Origin: Sporosarcina aquimarina
GTDB lineage: Bacteria; Bacillota; Bacilli; Bacillales_A; Planococcaceae
Length of the DNA stretch: 64,000 bases
Assembly (NCBI RefSeq): GCF_023715615.1
Contig: NZ_JAMBOM010000009.1
Location: forward strand, 23,830-87,829
Direction: 5' to 3'
This document shows, piece by piece, positions 7,129 to 16,559 of the stretch. Numbering within the stretch: the stretch's first letter is position 1; the number at the start of each line of letters is the position of its first letter. The notes below the pieces were generated by a model. It was not told where the DNA came from, did no database searches, and saw only the letters and a program-made list of their open reading frames with translations. The translations under genes were made by a program, and so were the position numbers.

Positions 7129-7165
7129 AAAGCCTCTCATCCCAATGTGGATGAGAGGCTTTTGC
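7129..7165 (+). terminator. ffs: Terminator of SRP RNA
   Basis: AAGCCTCTCATCC and GGATGAGAGGCTT form a 13-bp stem followed by a short T-run. Confidence 0.9.
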
Positions 7166-7218
7166 ATGTTTTTAGATAAATTTTTATATGTTAGAAACAA
7201 GTTCTGAACAAAAACGTT

Positions 7219-7253
7219 TATGAAATGCTCAATAGTTCTTTGAGCAGCATTCA
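7219..7253 (-). terminator. Likely terminator of the SLH-anchored hydrolase gene
   Basis: On the reverse strand TGAATGCTGCTCAA and TTGAGCATTTCA pair with a small internal loop, followed by AAACGTTTTTG. It lies about 40 bases past the stop codon. Confidence 0.5.
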
Positions 7254-7293
7254 TAGAGAATGAAAAGTAATGTCCTTCAATTAATAGGGTAAG

Positions 7294-9570
7294 TTAATTT
7301 AAGGAGGAATGTGGAACGAATCCTATCACATTTGTAGGTGATTGAATAAGTGTCCAACTTCCAACACTATATCCTATTCTAACTTTTTCATTGCGTTTTA
7401 AAGTACCCACTTGGGCAAATTTATCTGACGGTCCTTTTTTGATCACACATGAATCGATGTTTACAGTCATTTCGCTATCAAAAGAGATAGTAGGATTATT
7501 TACACGAAGAGTAAAATCAATGGCTCTCGCTAAAAAGATTGCGTAGTCAGATCTAATAATCTTTTTATCTGTGCCAAACGTTCCATCTTCCAATCCAACT
7601 GCTATTCCTCTTGTTATAAGCGCTTGAGCAGCTCCGGATGTAGAATTATTATAATCATATTCAAATGTTTTGCTGATCATAAGAGCCATTTCACCGCGTG
7701 TAAGAGGTGCATTAGGTTTAAACGTACCATTGTTGTAACCAGAAATAATTTTTTTATCAACAGCAGATTGAATATAGCCCGATGCAAATGAATTAGGATT
7801 TACATCGTTAAAGATTGTTTTTCTTTTCGTTCCGTCGAGATTTAAAGAACGACCAATCATAGCCATAGCTTCCGCACGTGTAACTTGTCTACTTGGATTA
7901 TAATCACCTTTAGTATCACCCGATACTATGTTGCCTTGTGCTAAGTAGGTGATTTCTTTATAAGCTCTATGCTTCGAACTAATATCATTAAATACTCCCG
8001 GAGTTGGGAGTTCAGTTATTCCGTCACTCAAAACGAAAGCATTTTTACTTTCAACGCCTGTATGAGACACGGATTTAATGCCATACGTATATACTTTGCT
8101 TCTATTCGCTGTGGTATCTACGTAAACCGTATTACCTTTTGTATGATAAACAATGTCCAAAATATTTTTAGGATCTTCATAAGAGCCTTCTTTTGTTCCA
8201 TCAAATCGATAGATTACGTATTTTCTTGGGAGAGTACTATTTTTGTCTGTAATAGTCAGTTTTGTTTCGGAAGACTCTTTACTTAACGTAACATCGGTTG
8301 GGCGAGCAGGTATTGAAGAACCCTTCCAAAGTACAGAAGGCGTTAAAGCTTTTGAAGGATACATTTGTTGTTTAAGGTATGTAGCATAACCGAGAGAATT
8401 GCTGTTAATACTCCTTAATGAGAAATGCATTTGTCCATTTACACTAGTACTCCCTCTATTTGCAATTACTTGATTCGTAAGCTCCGTTTTGTCATTCCAT
8501 GCTTTATCAGCATCGTTTCCGACCTTATAATCAGCCATACCTATGTACAAGTTCACAGGATGAGCTTTTGCATAAGTTTGGACTTCATGTCCCCACCAAT
8601 TTAATAACTTAGTGTAATTTGCGGCTTTATAACTTCTTGACCAATAGATCTGAGGAGCAATGTAATCAATGCTACCATCTTTGATCCATTGTCTAGTATC
8701 CGCGTAAATGTCATCATAGTTACTCATTCCATTAGTATCACTACCAGTAGAATCTTGTCCCTTGTTTCTCCAAATTCCAAACGGGGATATTCCATATTGA
8801 ACATGTGGTTTTGTTGCTTTTATAGTATTGTAGACATTCTTAACTAATTGATTGACATTATTACGGCGCCAATCTTCAACTTGCTTGAAAGAACCCTTAT
8901 ATTTTTTAAAGGCTTCTTGATCTTTAAATGTTTCACCCTGTATTTTATAAGGATAGAAATAATCATCCATGTGTACAGCGTCAATATCATAATTGGCTAC
9001 TAATTCTTTTACAGTAGAAACTAAGTACTTTTGCACTTCTGGTAGACCGGGATTCAAATAGTATTGATTGCCATATTTCACTACCCACCCAGGATTCTTG
9101 CGAGCAATATTATTAGTAGCTAGATCAGATAATTTCTGTGAAGGCATTGTAACGCGATAAGGATTTACCCATGCATGTAGTTCTAAACCACGTTTATGTG
9201 CTTCATCTATCATGATTTGTAAAGGATCGTATCCAGGATTCGTCCCTTGCTTCTTACCTGTAATATAGGAAGACCAAGGTGCGAGCTTGGATGGATATAA
9301 GGCATCGTTTAAAGGTTTAGCTTGGAAAATAACGGTATTGAAATTATCGGCTTTTAGCTTGTCCAATGTGGTTTTTACCCATTGAGTATACGCAGATTTA
9401 TTCATTCCAGCTTTCATATCAATATTTGTAACGGTTGCAATCCATGCAGCACGCATTTCAGTTTTAGGATGAGTTGTACTGGCGTAGACATTTTGAGTTT
9501 TAAATACTGGAATAAGTAATACTAAAACTAAAAAAGTTGCTAGATAACGGACAAAGATTTTTTTAGACAT
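7294..9570 (-). CDS. Surface-anchored GHL10 (DUF187) glycoside-hydrolase-like protein with SLH and SH3 domains
   Basis: A 758-residue exported protein. The signal peptide spans ~1-30. Residues ~36-370 are the YngK/DUF187 hydrolase-like TIM barrel: MRAAWIATVTNID, FNTVIFQAKP, LELHAWVNPYR, DIDAVHMDDYFYPY (probable catalytic acids), YGISPFGIW and DYIAPQIYWS. A fibronectin-like region (~410-505) follows, then three S-layer homology repeats (~527-690; FNDISSKHRAYKEITYLA, FNDVNPNSFASGYIQ, ITRGIAVGLEDGTFG) that tether it to pyruvylated wall polymer, and a bacterial SH3 (~699-758, VIKKGPSDKFAQVGTL). It is likely a cell-wall polysaccharide or peptidoglycan-modifying enzyme. GGGAGG lies 12 bases before ATG. 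It sits between ffs and dnaX, where B. subtilis has no such gene. Confidence 0.88.
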   Translation of the reverse strand: MSKKIFVRYLATFLVLVLLIPVFKTQNVYASTTHPKTEMRAAWIATVTNIDMKAGMNKSAYTQWVKTTLDKLKADNFNTVIFQAKPLNDALYPSKLAPWSSYITGKKQGTNPGYDPLQIMIDEAHKRGLELHAWVNPYRVTMPSQKLSDLATNNIARKNPGWVVKYGNQYYLNPGLPEVQKYLVSTVKELVANYDIDAVHMDDYFYPYKIQGETFKDQEAFKKYKGSFKQVEDWRRNNVNQLVKNVYNTIKATKPHVQYGISPFGIWRNKGQDSTGSDTNGMSNYDDIYADTRQWIKDGSIDYIAPQIYWSRSYKAANYTKLLNWWGHEVQTYAKAHPVNLYIGMADYKVGNDADKAWNDKTELTNQVIANRGSTSVNGQMHFSLRSINSNSLGYATYLKQQMYPSKALTPSVLWKGSSIPARPTDVTLSKESSETKLTITDKNSTLPRKYVIYRFDGTKEGSYEDPKNILDIVYHTKGNTVYVDTTANRSKVYTYGIKSVSHTGVESKNAFVLSDGITELPTPGVFNDISSKHRAYKEITYLAQGNIVSGDTKGDYNPSRQVTRAEAMAMIGRSLNLDGTKRKTIFNDVNPNSFASGYIQSAVDKKIISGYNNGTFKPNAPLTRGEMALMISKTFEYDYNNSTSGAAQALITRGIAVGLEDGTFGTDKKIIRSDYAIFLARAIDFTLRVNNPTISFDSEMTVNIDSCVIKKGPSDKFAQVGTLKRNEKVRIGYSVGSWTLIQSPTNVIGFVPHSSLN

Positions 9571-10137
9571 TATGATTGTGTTCCTCCCAAAGATAGTTGT
9601 TTGTCTATATATTTAGTGATGAGGATAATAATTAACGTGTACAGAAAAAGAGTATTTTTTTATCCACACTAGCGCCTCAACAAAATAGGTATCAGCTTTT
9701 TGAAGGCGGAAGATGCTTTGACTAATTTTGCGCAAAAAATGATATTAACCTATTAATCTTCCAATAAAAGGACACCACAATGGATAAGATTACACGAGAA
9801 ATTTCATTTTAACAGTGGCTTTTCGCCTATTTTTACCGAATTATTTCCAAAATATGTGGACACTAATTTTTAGATTATTATTTAGAAAAGTACACGCTGC
9901 GCTAAATTTCAGTATTTATACTTAAGTACAGGATATTAAGAGTTGACGAATTGTGAACTTGTTAAAAAACAGTGAATTTATTTAGTTAAACTAAAAGAGA
10001 TTTTAATAGAATATGAGCTTGAAATACTCGGCGATTCAGAATAGAGTTGTCCTGTCTGTGAAAAACTGCACTGGAAATACAAATTCTTTCTACAAGAAAT
10101 CATTTGTAAATACCTTTCTCAAATCACGTCTTATGCG
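9571..10137. other. AT-rich intergenic region with possible decayed coding remnant
   Basis: There is no intact gene. At 9782 ATG opens MDKITREISF before a stop; a one-base shift continues as NSGFSPIFTELFPKYVDTNF before another stop, and a third short frame near 10005-10040 reads IEYELEILGDSE. This resembles an old frameshifted gene, possibly a transposase, but the family cannot be fixed by eye. The promoter of the reverse-strand SLH gene must lie at the left end; none is clear. Confidence 0.35.
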
Positions 10138-10145
10138 TTGTTTTG

Positions 10146-10154
10146 TGGTATACT
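10146..10154 (+). promoter_or_regulatory. dnaX: Extended -10 promoter for dnaX
   Basis: TGGTATACT provides an extended -10 element about 40 bases before the dnaX start. No good -35 is present at the expected distance. Confidence 0.55.
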
Positions 10155-10194
10155 TATAGGAATGAATGAAGCGAAAAGAAAGGGGAGCGGACGG

Positions 10195-11979
10195 TTGAGT
10201 TATCAAGCTTTTTACCGGGTATACCGGCCACAGACATTCCACGAAATGTCAGGACAGCAACACGTAAAACAAACACTTCAAAACGCTCTCCTCCATAACA
10301 AAACGACCCACGCCTACTTGTTTTCAGGGCCCCGCGGAACTGGTAAGACGAGTGCCGCTAAAATATTCGCGAAGGCATTGAATTGCGAAAACGGACCAGC
10401 CAAAGAACCGTGTAACGAATGTGAGACGTGCCGAACGATTACAGAAGGATCGAATACAGATGTCATTGAATTTGACGCAGCCTCCAATTCCCGTGTTGAA
10501 GAGATGCGGGATATCATTGAAAAGGTCCGATATGCACCAGCTTCTTCCAAATTTAAAGTCTATATAATCGATGAAGTGCATATGCTTTCCAATTCAGCCT
10601 TCAATGCGCTGTTGAAAACGTTGGAAGAACCACCTGCTCACGCGGTGTTCATCCTAGCAACAACAGAGCCGCACAAACTGCCGCTCACAATTATTTCTCG
10701 CTGTCAGAGATTCGACTTTAAGCCTATTACAGCCGTTGAAATAGTGGAGCGCATGACGCACGTTTTAAAAGATGCGGATATTGAAGCTGACGTCAGTGCA
10801 CTAAAAGTAATCGCACAAGCAGCTTCAGGTGGGATGCGGGACGCACTCAGCATGCTAGACCAAGTTGTCTCTTTCAGTGGTGATCGAGTCACTGCAGAAG
10901 AGGCGCTACTTGTCACGGGCTCTGTCGGAGAAGATATCTTCCATCAGCTCGCGGAAGCATTGCTCACGAAAGACGCTGGTGGCGCACTGACATTATTAAA
11001 CCGACTCATTGCAGAGGGGAAAGATGTCTCACGTCTAGCCGAGGATTTAATCACATTCTTCCGTGACTTGCTATTATTACGGACAGCCCCTGATCTTACT
11101 GACTTACTGGAAGTCGTTTCGGGTGATGAACGCTTCATTGCCTTGGCACAGGCGTTTGAGCCAGATAGATTATACGCCTATATCGACATTCTAGGAGAAA
11201 CTCAGCAAGAAATGCGATTCTCTAATCATGCGAAAGTGTATATTGAATCTGCATTATTGAAGATGGTACAAACGCGTGGCACTTCTAATTCAGGAACAAG
11301 CGGTACAGCAGCTTCTCCTGAACTAGAACAAAAGATTGCTACACTGGAGCGGATTGTTGGGGAATTGCAGCAACAACTTGCTAACGGCGGCGGACATGCT
11401 GCACAAGCGGGCGAGAAAGCACCAGCTGCACGCAAAAATTCATCCAATAATGCTCGTGCTTACAAGATTCCAACCGGTAAAGTCCATCAAGTACTCAGTG
11501 CTGCGACTAAGCAGGACATTCAAGTGATTCGGGAGGAATGGGCACGCATGATGCAGACGATGCAACGTTCGCATTCCGCACTTCTGGAAGAAACAGAGCC
11601 AGTAGCAGCATCGGATAGCGCGTTTGTGTTAAAATTCAAATATGAAATCCATTGTCTCATGGCGTCTGAAAATGCATCCCTCCGTTCAGGTCTTGCGGAA
11701 GCGTTGCGTCAACAAACAGGTAAAGCCTACGACGTAGTTTACGTTCCTGAAGAGGGATGGCTTAAAGTTAGAGAGGATTTCATCCGCAAGAGTGGGATGT
11801 CTAAGCAACCATCTCAAACAGAGGAGAACTCCGCGACTAGCGGTGAACCTTCCGAAGCATCAGGGTCTGAAGAACCTCCAGCGTTCCTTGACGGCGCTGA
11901 ACTGACACAAGAAGATCCGGTCGTGTCGGAAGCAGAAAAAATATTTGGTAAAGAATTTATTACCGTTCATGACGAGTAA
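10195..11979 (+). CDS. dnaX: DNA polymerase III subunits gamma/tau
   Basis: The clamp-loader ATPase of the replisome, 594 residues from TTG 10195. Walker A GPRGTGKTSAAK (~residues 45-56), zinc-module cysteines CNECETC (~75-82), Walker B/DEVH box IIDEVHML (~125-132) and sensor-1/SRC arginine-finger motif TIISRCQRF are visible. The C-terminal third is the tau region, with a coiled coil (EQKIATLERIVGELQQQLA) and an acidic, Ser/Pro-rich linker. TTG is chosen because AAAGGGGAG lies 7 bases upstream and LSYQAFYRVYRPQ aligns with B. subtilis MSYQALYRVFRPQ; the in-frame ATG at 10162 would add 11 poorly supported residues. ebfC and recR follow in the same operon. Confidence 0.97.
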   Translation: MSYQAFYRVYRPQTFHEMSGQQHVKQTLQNALLHNKTTHAYLFSGPRGTGKTSAAKIFAKALNCENGPAKEPCNECETCRTITEGSNTDVIEFDAASNSRVEEMRDIIEKVRYAPASSKFKVYIIDEVHMLSNSAFNALLKTLEEPPAHAVFILATTEPHKLPLTIISRCQRFDFKPITAVEIVERMTHVLKDADIEADVSALKVIAQAASGGMRDALSMLDQVVSFSGDRVTAEEALLVTGSVGEDIFHQLAEALLTKDAGGALTLLNRLIAEGKDVSRLAEDLITFFRDLLLLRTAPDLTDLLEVVSGDERFIALAQAFEPDRLYAYIDILGETQQEMRFSNHAKVYIESALLKMVQTRGTSNSGTSGTAASPELEQKIATLERIVGELQQQLANGGGHAAQAGEKAPAARKNSSNNARAYKIPTGKVHQVLSAATKQDIQVIREEWARMMQTMQRSHSALLEETEPVAASDSAFVLKFKYEIHCLMASENASLRSGLAEALRQQTGKAYDVVYVPEEGWLKVREDFIRKSGMSKQPSQTEENSATSGEPSEASGSEEPPAFLDGAELTQEDPVVSEAEKIFGKEFITVHDE

Positions 11980-12005
11980 CTTAACTTAAAGAGGAGGAAA
12001 CAAAA

Positions 12006-12326
12006 ATGCGTGGTATGGGAAATATGCAAGGTATGATGAAGCAAATGCAAAAGATGCAAAAGCAAATGGGCGAGGCTCAAGAAAAACTAGGTGAAGAGCG
12101 TTTAGAAGGAGCAGCAGGCGGCGGTATGGTGAAAGTAATCGTTTCCGGCGACAAAAAAGTTGTCGAGGTCATCGTGGATCCATCCGTCATCGATCCTGAA
12201 GATGCTGAAATGTTACAAGACCTTATCGTAATTGCCACGAACGACGCGATGGAAAAAGCAGAAGAATTAACGAACTCTACGATGGGACAATTCACGAAGG
12301 GATTGAACCTTCCAGGGATGTTCTAG
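12006..12326 (+). CDS. ebfC: YbaB/EbfC nucleoid-associated protein
   Basis: A 106-residue homologue of B. subtilis YaaK. It starts with a Met/Gln/Gly-rich helix ([20 protein letters not shown]), then [21 protein letters not shown] and a long terminal helix, the tweezer-shaped dimer fold of this DNA-binding family. GAGGAGG precedes the ATG. It lies between dnaX and recR, a conserved bacterial order, and recR starts 11 bases after its stop. Confidence 0.96.
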   Translation: MRGMGNMQGMMKQMQKMQKQMGEAQEKLGEERLEGAAGGGMVKVIVSGDKKVVEVIVDPSVIDPEDAEMLQDLIVIATNDAMEKAEELTNSTMGQFTKGLNLPGMF

Positions 12327-12337
12327 GAGGCAAAACC

Positions 12338-12934
12338 ATGCATTACCCTGAACCGATATCTAAACTGATTGACAGTTTTATGAAACTGCCAGGCATCGGC
12401 CCGAAAACTGCGGGCCGGCTGGCATTTTTTGTGTTGAGTATGAAAGAAGATACTGTGCTCGATTTTGCGAAAGCGTTGGTTGATGCCAAACGTAATCTAA
12501 GGTTTTGCTCCGTATGCGGTCATATTACAGACATCGATCCGTGTCACATTTGTCAGGATCAGTCACGAGACCGCACCCTGATTTGTGTAGTCCAAGATCC
12601 GAAAGACGTCATTGCTATGGAGAAAATGCGTGATTATAAAGGACTTTATCATGTTCTGCATGGTGCCATCTCGCCTATGGATGGTGTTGGGCCAGAGGAC
12701 ATTAACGTCCCCGACTTGCTGAAGCGTCTACAAGATGAGGAAGTTGAAGAGCTAATTCTAGCAACCAATCCGACGATTGAAGGCGAAGCAACGGCTATGT
12801 ACATTTCGCGCCTCGTGAAACCGTCTGGCATTCCAACGAGTCGAATCGCTCACGGGTTACCAGTGGGTGGAGATCTGGAATACGCTGATGAAGTGACGCT
12901 GTCTAAAGCTTTAGAAGGGCGGCGACAACTGTGA
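12338..12934 (+). CDS. recR: Recombination mediator protein RecR
   Basis: A 198-residue protein that, with RecO and RecF, loads RecA on gapped DNA. It has the N-terminal helix-hairpin-helix ([16 protein letters not shown]), the zinc finger with cysteines in [17 protein letters not shown] (~57-72) and the Toprim domain ([33 protein letters not shown]). Length matches the family. Its stop overlaps the GTG of the next gene in GTGA. Confidence 0.97.
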   Translation: MHYPEPISKLIDSFMKLPGIGPKTAGRLAFFVLSMKEDTVLDFAKALVDAKRNLRFCSVCGHITDIDPCHICQDQSRDRTLICVVQDPKDVIAMEKMRDYKGLYHVLHGAISPMDGVGPEDINVPDLLKRLQDEEVEELILATNPTIEGEATAMYISRLVKPSGIPTSRIAHGLPVGGDLEYADEVTLSKALEGRRQL

Positions 12935-13161
12935 GACGATCCGGGGGACTGTTTCGCAGGAAAAACAAGCTGAAACGAGAATACGATGAAAAATTACGGA
13001 CATTGATGGTAGATACACGAGAAGAGTGGGAACAGGCGAAATCGATTGAAAAGTATGCAGACGATTTCGATCAGGAAGTTGTGATTCGAAAAAAAATCGC
13101 TGAAAGCAATCATTTCTATTTGTACAAAGAAGCTAAAATTAGAAATCTTGGCATCGAGTGA
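12931..13161 (+). CDS. yaaL: YaaL family protein (DUF2508)
   Basis: A 76-residue charged, helical protein ([19 protein letters not shown]). It matches B. subtilis YaaL in size and position between recR and bofA. Start is GTG overlapping the recR stop, indicating translational coupling. Function is unknown; sequence suggests a soluble cytoplasmic protein. Confidence 0.85.
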   Translation: MRRSGGLFRRKNKLKREYDEKLRTLMVDTREEWEQAKSIEKYADDFDQEVVIRKKIAESNHFYLYKEAKIRNLGIE

Positions 13162-13224
13162 ACTAAACAACGATTGCTTTGCATAGACTGCTAGTAGTCT
13201 ATTGTAAAGGGGGCAACTTCTGCT

Positions 13225-13488
13225 ATGAAAGTTGCTATAATTCTTGCACTCGGTGTTGTCCTGCTCTTCGTTCTGCGTTTGACCAAGCCCCAACTGCAAA
13301 CAGCGGCTGAAAAACTGTCCATTTTATGGTTTCGACTCGCTTTTGCGTTTTTAATTTTATTCATCCTCAACATCGCAGGCGGGTTTGTTGGATTGTACGT
13401 GCCGATTAATATTGGATCAGGCTTTTTACTGGCAGTGCTTGGTATTCCGGGATTGGCGTCTTTACTAGTCCTGGCAGTTTTCCTGTAA
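13225..13488 (+). CDS. bofA: BofA, regulator of pro-sigma-K processing
   Basis: An 87-residue integral membrane protein. Two hydrophobic segments are visible (residues ~2-13 and ~30-48), plus a C-terminal amphipathic/hydrophobic region ending GIPGLASLLVLAVFL. BofA holds SpoIVFB inactive in the mother-cell forespore membrane until the sigma-G signal arrives. GGGGGC precedes the ATG and the gene follows yaaL as in B. subtilis. Its family is short and variable, but position and hydropathy support the call. Confidence 0.88.
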   Translation: MKVAIILALGVVLLFVLRLTKPQLQTAAEKLSILWFRLAFAFLILFILNIAGGFVGLYVPINIGSGFLLAVLGIPGLASLLVLAVFL

Positions 13489-13517
13489 GGATGAATAGGT
13501 GAAAGGTGTCCTACCAC

Positions 13518-13547
13518 AAAGTCAGCCAATGTGTGCTGACTTTTTTT
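13518..13547 (+). terminator. Terminator after bofA
   Basis: AAAGTCAGC and GCTGACTTT form a 9-bp stem followed by T residues; it ends the dnaX-bofA transcription unit. Confidence 0.9.
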
Positions 13548-13592
13548 ACATAGAAGATGGAGCAAACTCTCATGAGGAAGGAGGAGAAACGA

Positions 13593-15041
13593 ATGGATCA
13601 CACCAAAAGACCTGTAGTGGAAGCGCTGCAGACCTTTCTAGGGGCACAGCCCGTATCTTTTCATGTACCCGGTCATAAACACGGCATGCTTTCTCGACTG
13701 CCCGAAGATTTTAAAGCTGCACTACGATATGACATAACGGAATTGACAGGGCTGGATGATCTGCACGCCCCTACTGAAATGCTTGCAGAAGCACAAATGA
13801 TGTTGGCGGATGTATATGGAGCGGATCAAAGCTTTTTCCTGGTGAACGGTTCTACAGTCGGCAATCTTGCAATGATCCGAACGATTTGTGAACCGGGTGA
13901 TACATTGCTCGTACAGCGCAACGCACACAAATCTATATTTCATGCAGTAGAGTTGTCGGGAGCACAAGCAATTCTGCTTACACCGGAGTGGGACGAAGCA
14001 ACTTGCACAGCAGGCGCAGTTTCAACGACGACTGTGGAGGATGCGTTAGAACGGTATCCAGATGCAAAAGGCATAGTTGTTACATACCCGACGTATTACG
14101 GAACAACAGGTAGTGACTTGCAGACAATTGTTGAAAAAGCGCACGAAAAGGGTATACCTGTACTTGTAGATGAAGCACATGGTGCGCATTTTGTAATAGG
14201 TTCTCCATTTCCGGTATCTGCGCTTCGTCTTGGTGCTGATATCGTTGTTCAATCGGCGCACAAAACATTGTCTGCGATGACCCAAGCATCTTTTCTACAT
14301 GTAAACTCACAGCTAGTCGATATAGACCGATTGGCTCGCATACTATCTATGTTACAAACAAGTAGTCCATCGTATATGTTGCTCGCATCTCTTGACGATG
14401 CACGAGCAATGATTGCTGCCTATTCAGAAGAGGACAAGCAAGCATTTCTAGTATGGCGTGGTGAATTTATCGATCAGCTGAGTAAGATTAAAGATCTTGA
14501 AGTAATCGAAACAGAGGATCCATTGAAAATTCTACTTCGACAAAAAGAAGAATCCGGCTATACATTTCAGCGTTCATTGGAAGAGATGGGGATCTATACA
14601 GAACTCGCAGACGAGCGCCAAGTATTATTCGTACTTCCTTTGTTACCTAAAGCGATTTCATACCCTACAGATTCCATTTGTGGAGCAGTTGAGTCAGCAG
14701 TACAACGATTGCAAAGAGATACTGAACAGGTTTCCGAAGAGGATGAATCAAATGAGGAAGAATCGCGTAAGTTGATAATTACAACAAGTTCTCATTCAAA
14801 AAAAGATACGGAATGGGTTCCAGCAGAGTCTGCAAATGGATACCAAGTTGCTACAGCAATTATTCCATACCCACCAGGAATCCCACTGGTTTTAAGTGGA
14901 GAGCAACTGAATGCACAACTAATTCAAGAAGTGTGTCATATGATGGATTCAGGGGCTAGGTTTCAAGGGGCAGTTCGAGTAAATGGACCAACAACGGAAT
15001 TTGAAGTGTTGAGTGCACAAGGAGAAGATTTGAATGGCTAA
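13593..15041 (+). CDS. yaaO: PLP-dependent Orn/Lys/Arg decarboxylase family protein (YaaO-like)
   Basis: A 482-residue fold-type I decarboxylase: FHVPGHKHG (~22-30), [12 protein letters not shown], the cofactor-facing VDEAHGAHF (~194-202) and the lysine motif [14 protein letters not shown] (~220-233, K being the PLP Schiff base). It lacks the wing domain of the inducible enterobacterial enzymes, as do Bacillus YaaO and SpeA. Substrate (arginine, lysine or ornithine) cannot be decided from sequence. ATG 13593 is chosen because GGAAGGAGGAG precedes it; the ATG at 13557 lacks a comparable site. Its end overlaps tmk by 8 bases, implying an operon. Confidence 0.88.
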   Translation: MDHTKRPVVEALQTFLGAQPVSFHVPGHKHGMLSRLPEDFKAALRYDITELTGLDDLHAPTEMLAEAQMMLADVYGADQSFFLVNGSTVGNLAMIRTICEPGDTLLVQRNAHKSIFHAVELSGAQAILLTPEWDEATCTAGAVSTTTVEDALERYPDAKGIVVTYPTYYGTTGSDLQTIVEKAHEKGIPVLVDEAHGAHFVIGSPFPVSALRLGADIVVQSAHKTLSAMTQASFLHVNSQLVDIDRLARILSMLQTSSPSYMLLASLDDARAMIAAYSEEDKQAFLVWRGEFIDQLSKIKDLEVIETEDPLKILLRQKEESGYTFQRSLEEMGIYTELADERQVLFVLPLLPKAISYPTDSICGAVESAVQRLQRDTEQVSEEDESNEEESRKLIITTSSHSKKDTEWVPAESANGYQVATAIIPYPPGIPLVLSGEQLNAQLIQEVCHMMDSGARFQGAVRVNGPTTEFEVLSAQGEDLNG

Positions 15042-15663
15042 AGGAATATTTATCACATTCGAAGGACCAGAAGGAGCAGGGAAGACGACAGTTATTAAAG
15101 AAATTCATAACCGTTTGCAACAACAAGGAAACTCCTCGGTTTTAACCCGGGAGCCTGGCGGAATCCGAATTGCAGAGAAAATCCGGACAATTATTTTAGA
15201 TAATGATCATGAAGAAATGGATGCCCGGACAGAGGCATTATTATATGCTGCTGCAAGACGACAACATCTAACCGAAAAAGTCATCCCTGCTCTGGAAGAG
15301 GGTGCGATTGTTCTTTGCGACCGGTTCGTTGATAGCTCACTAGCCTACCAAGGGTATGCAAGAGGCCTAGGTATCGATGAAGTGTTCGCGATTAACGAAT
15401 TTGCGATCAATGGACTCATGCCGGATCATACAATCTACTTTGACTTATCCCCGGAAGCTGGTTTAGCAAGAATTGCAGCAAGTGGTGAACGGGAACAAAA
15501 CCGTTTGGATAATGAAACGCTGCAGTTTCATAAAGATGTGGCAGAAGGTTATCGTCTCGTACAACAACGATTTCCAAAGCGTATTCAACCTATTGATGCG
15601 AGTGGTTCGGTAGAACAAGTTACAGAAATTGTATGGAAAACGATTGCATCATTCATTTCTTAA
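15034..15663 (+). CDS. tmk: Thymidylate kinase
   Basis: A 209-residue dTMP kinase. P-loop [11 protein letters not shown] (~8-18), DR-Y/S motif [12 protein letters not shown] (~93-104) with substrate contacts, and the lid segment [12 protein letters not shown] are present. The ribosome site AAGGAGAAG lies in the end of the decarboxylase gene, which it overlaps by 8 bases, as the yaaO-tmk pair does in B. subtilis. Confidence 0.97.
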   Translation: MAKGIFITFEGPEGAGKTTVIKEIHNRLQQQGNSSVLTREPGGIRIAEKIRTIILDNDHEEMDARTEALLYAAARRQHLTEKVIPALEEGAIVLCDRFVDSSLAYQGYARGLGIDEVFAINEFAINGLMPDHTIYFDLSPEAGLARIAASGEREQNRLDNETLQFHKDVAEGYRLVQQRFPKRIQPIDASGSVEQVTEIVWKTIASFIS

Positions 15664-15672
15664 GCCATTTCA

Positions 15673-15681
15673 TGATATAAT
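15673..15681 (+). promoter_or_regulatory. Extended -10 promoter for the darA-yaaR genes
   Basis: TGATATAAT combines a TG extension with a perfect TATAAT, 30 bases upstream of the GTG start of darA. A weak TTCATT occupies the -35 position. Confidence 0.65.
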
Positions 15682-15683
15682 AA

Positions 15684-16040
<357 letters not shown>

Positions 16041-16061
16041 TTCATATCGGAGTGAATTTAA

Positions 16062-16502
16062 ATGAAAGTTAATAATGAGTATCGCACGGGTCTCGATAAA
16101 TTGCGTAACGACCCGTTAAAGTCTCCTCAAGGTGGGGAGCGATTTGGTCAAATGGTTCAAAAACAGGAATCACGCCTGCATGGAGAACAGATTACTCGTC
16201 TACTTGGCGACATTTCCAGCGCAGGTGACCGGCTTGCCCGGTCTCGTAACTTACGGGACATGGCTAAATTTAAGATGCTCGTCAAACGTTTTCTAAAAGA
16301 GTCTGTCGAAACCGGTCTAGGTCTGAAGCAATCACATACGTGGAACCAGTACGGAGAAGGGCGTAGGCTGAAAATTGTTGAAACAATTGACCAGAAGCTA
16401 ATTGAATTAGCGGAACAATTGCTTCAAGATGAAGAGTCATCCGTGGAACTTCTCGCTAAAATTGGTGAAATCAAAGGACTTCTCATCAATCTATATACAT
16501 GA
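16062..16502 (+). CDS. yaaR: YaaR family protein (DUF327)
   Basis: A 146-residue soluble helical protein with GDRLARSRNLRDMAKFKMLVK-like core (here in two parts, ~51-72) and KIVETIDQKLIELAEQLL near the C-terminus, as in B. subtilis YaaR. The role is unknown. It follows darA by 21 bases and is ended by a strong terminator before holB. Confidence 0.9.
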   Translation: MKVNNEYRTGLDKLRNDPLKSPQGGERFGQMVQKQESRLHGEQITRLLGDISSAGDRLARSRNLRDMAKFKMLVKRFLKESVETGLGLKQSHTWNQYGEGRRLKIVETIDQKLIELAEQLLQDEESSVELLAKIGEIKGLLINLYT

Positions 16503-16503
16503 G

Positions 16504-16538
16504 GACGTTTTCTGATACATAAGAAAACGTCTTTTTTA
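16504..16538 (+). terminator. Terminator after yaaR
   Basis: GACGTTTTCT and AGAAAACGTC form a perfect 10-bp stem followed by six T. Confidence 0.92.
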
Positions 16539-16559
16539 TACGAAAGGGGGGGCAGCCGT

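Noticed and set aside
6898..7254. Reverse-strand 118-codon frame across the SRP RNA
   Set aside because: It is antisense to the highly conserved ffs RNA.
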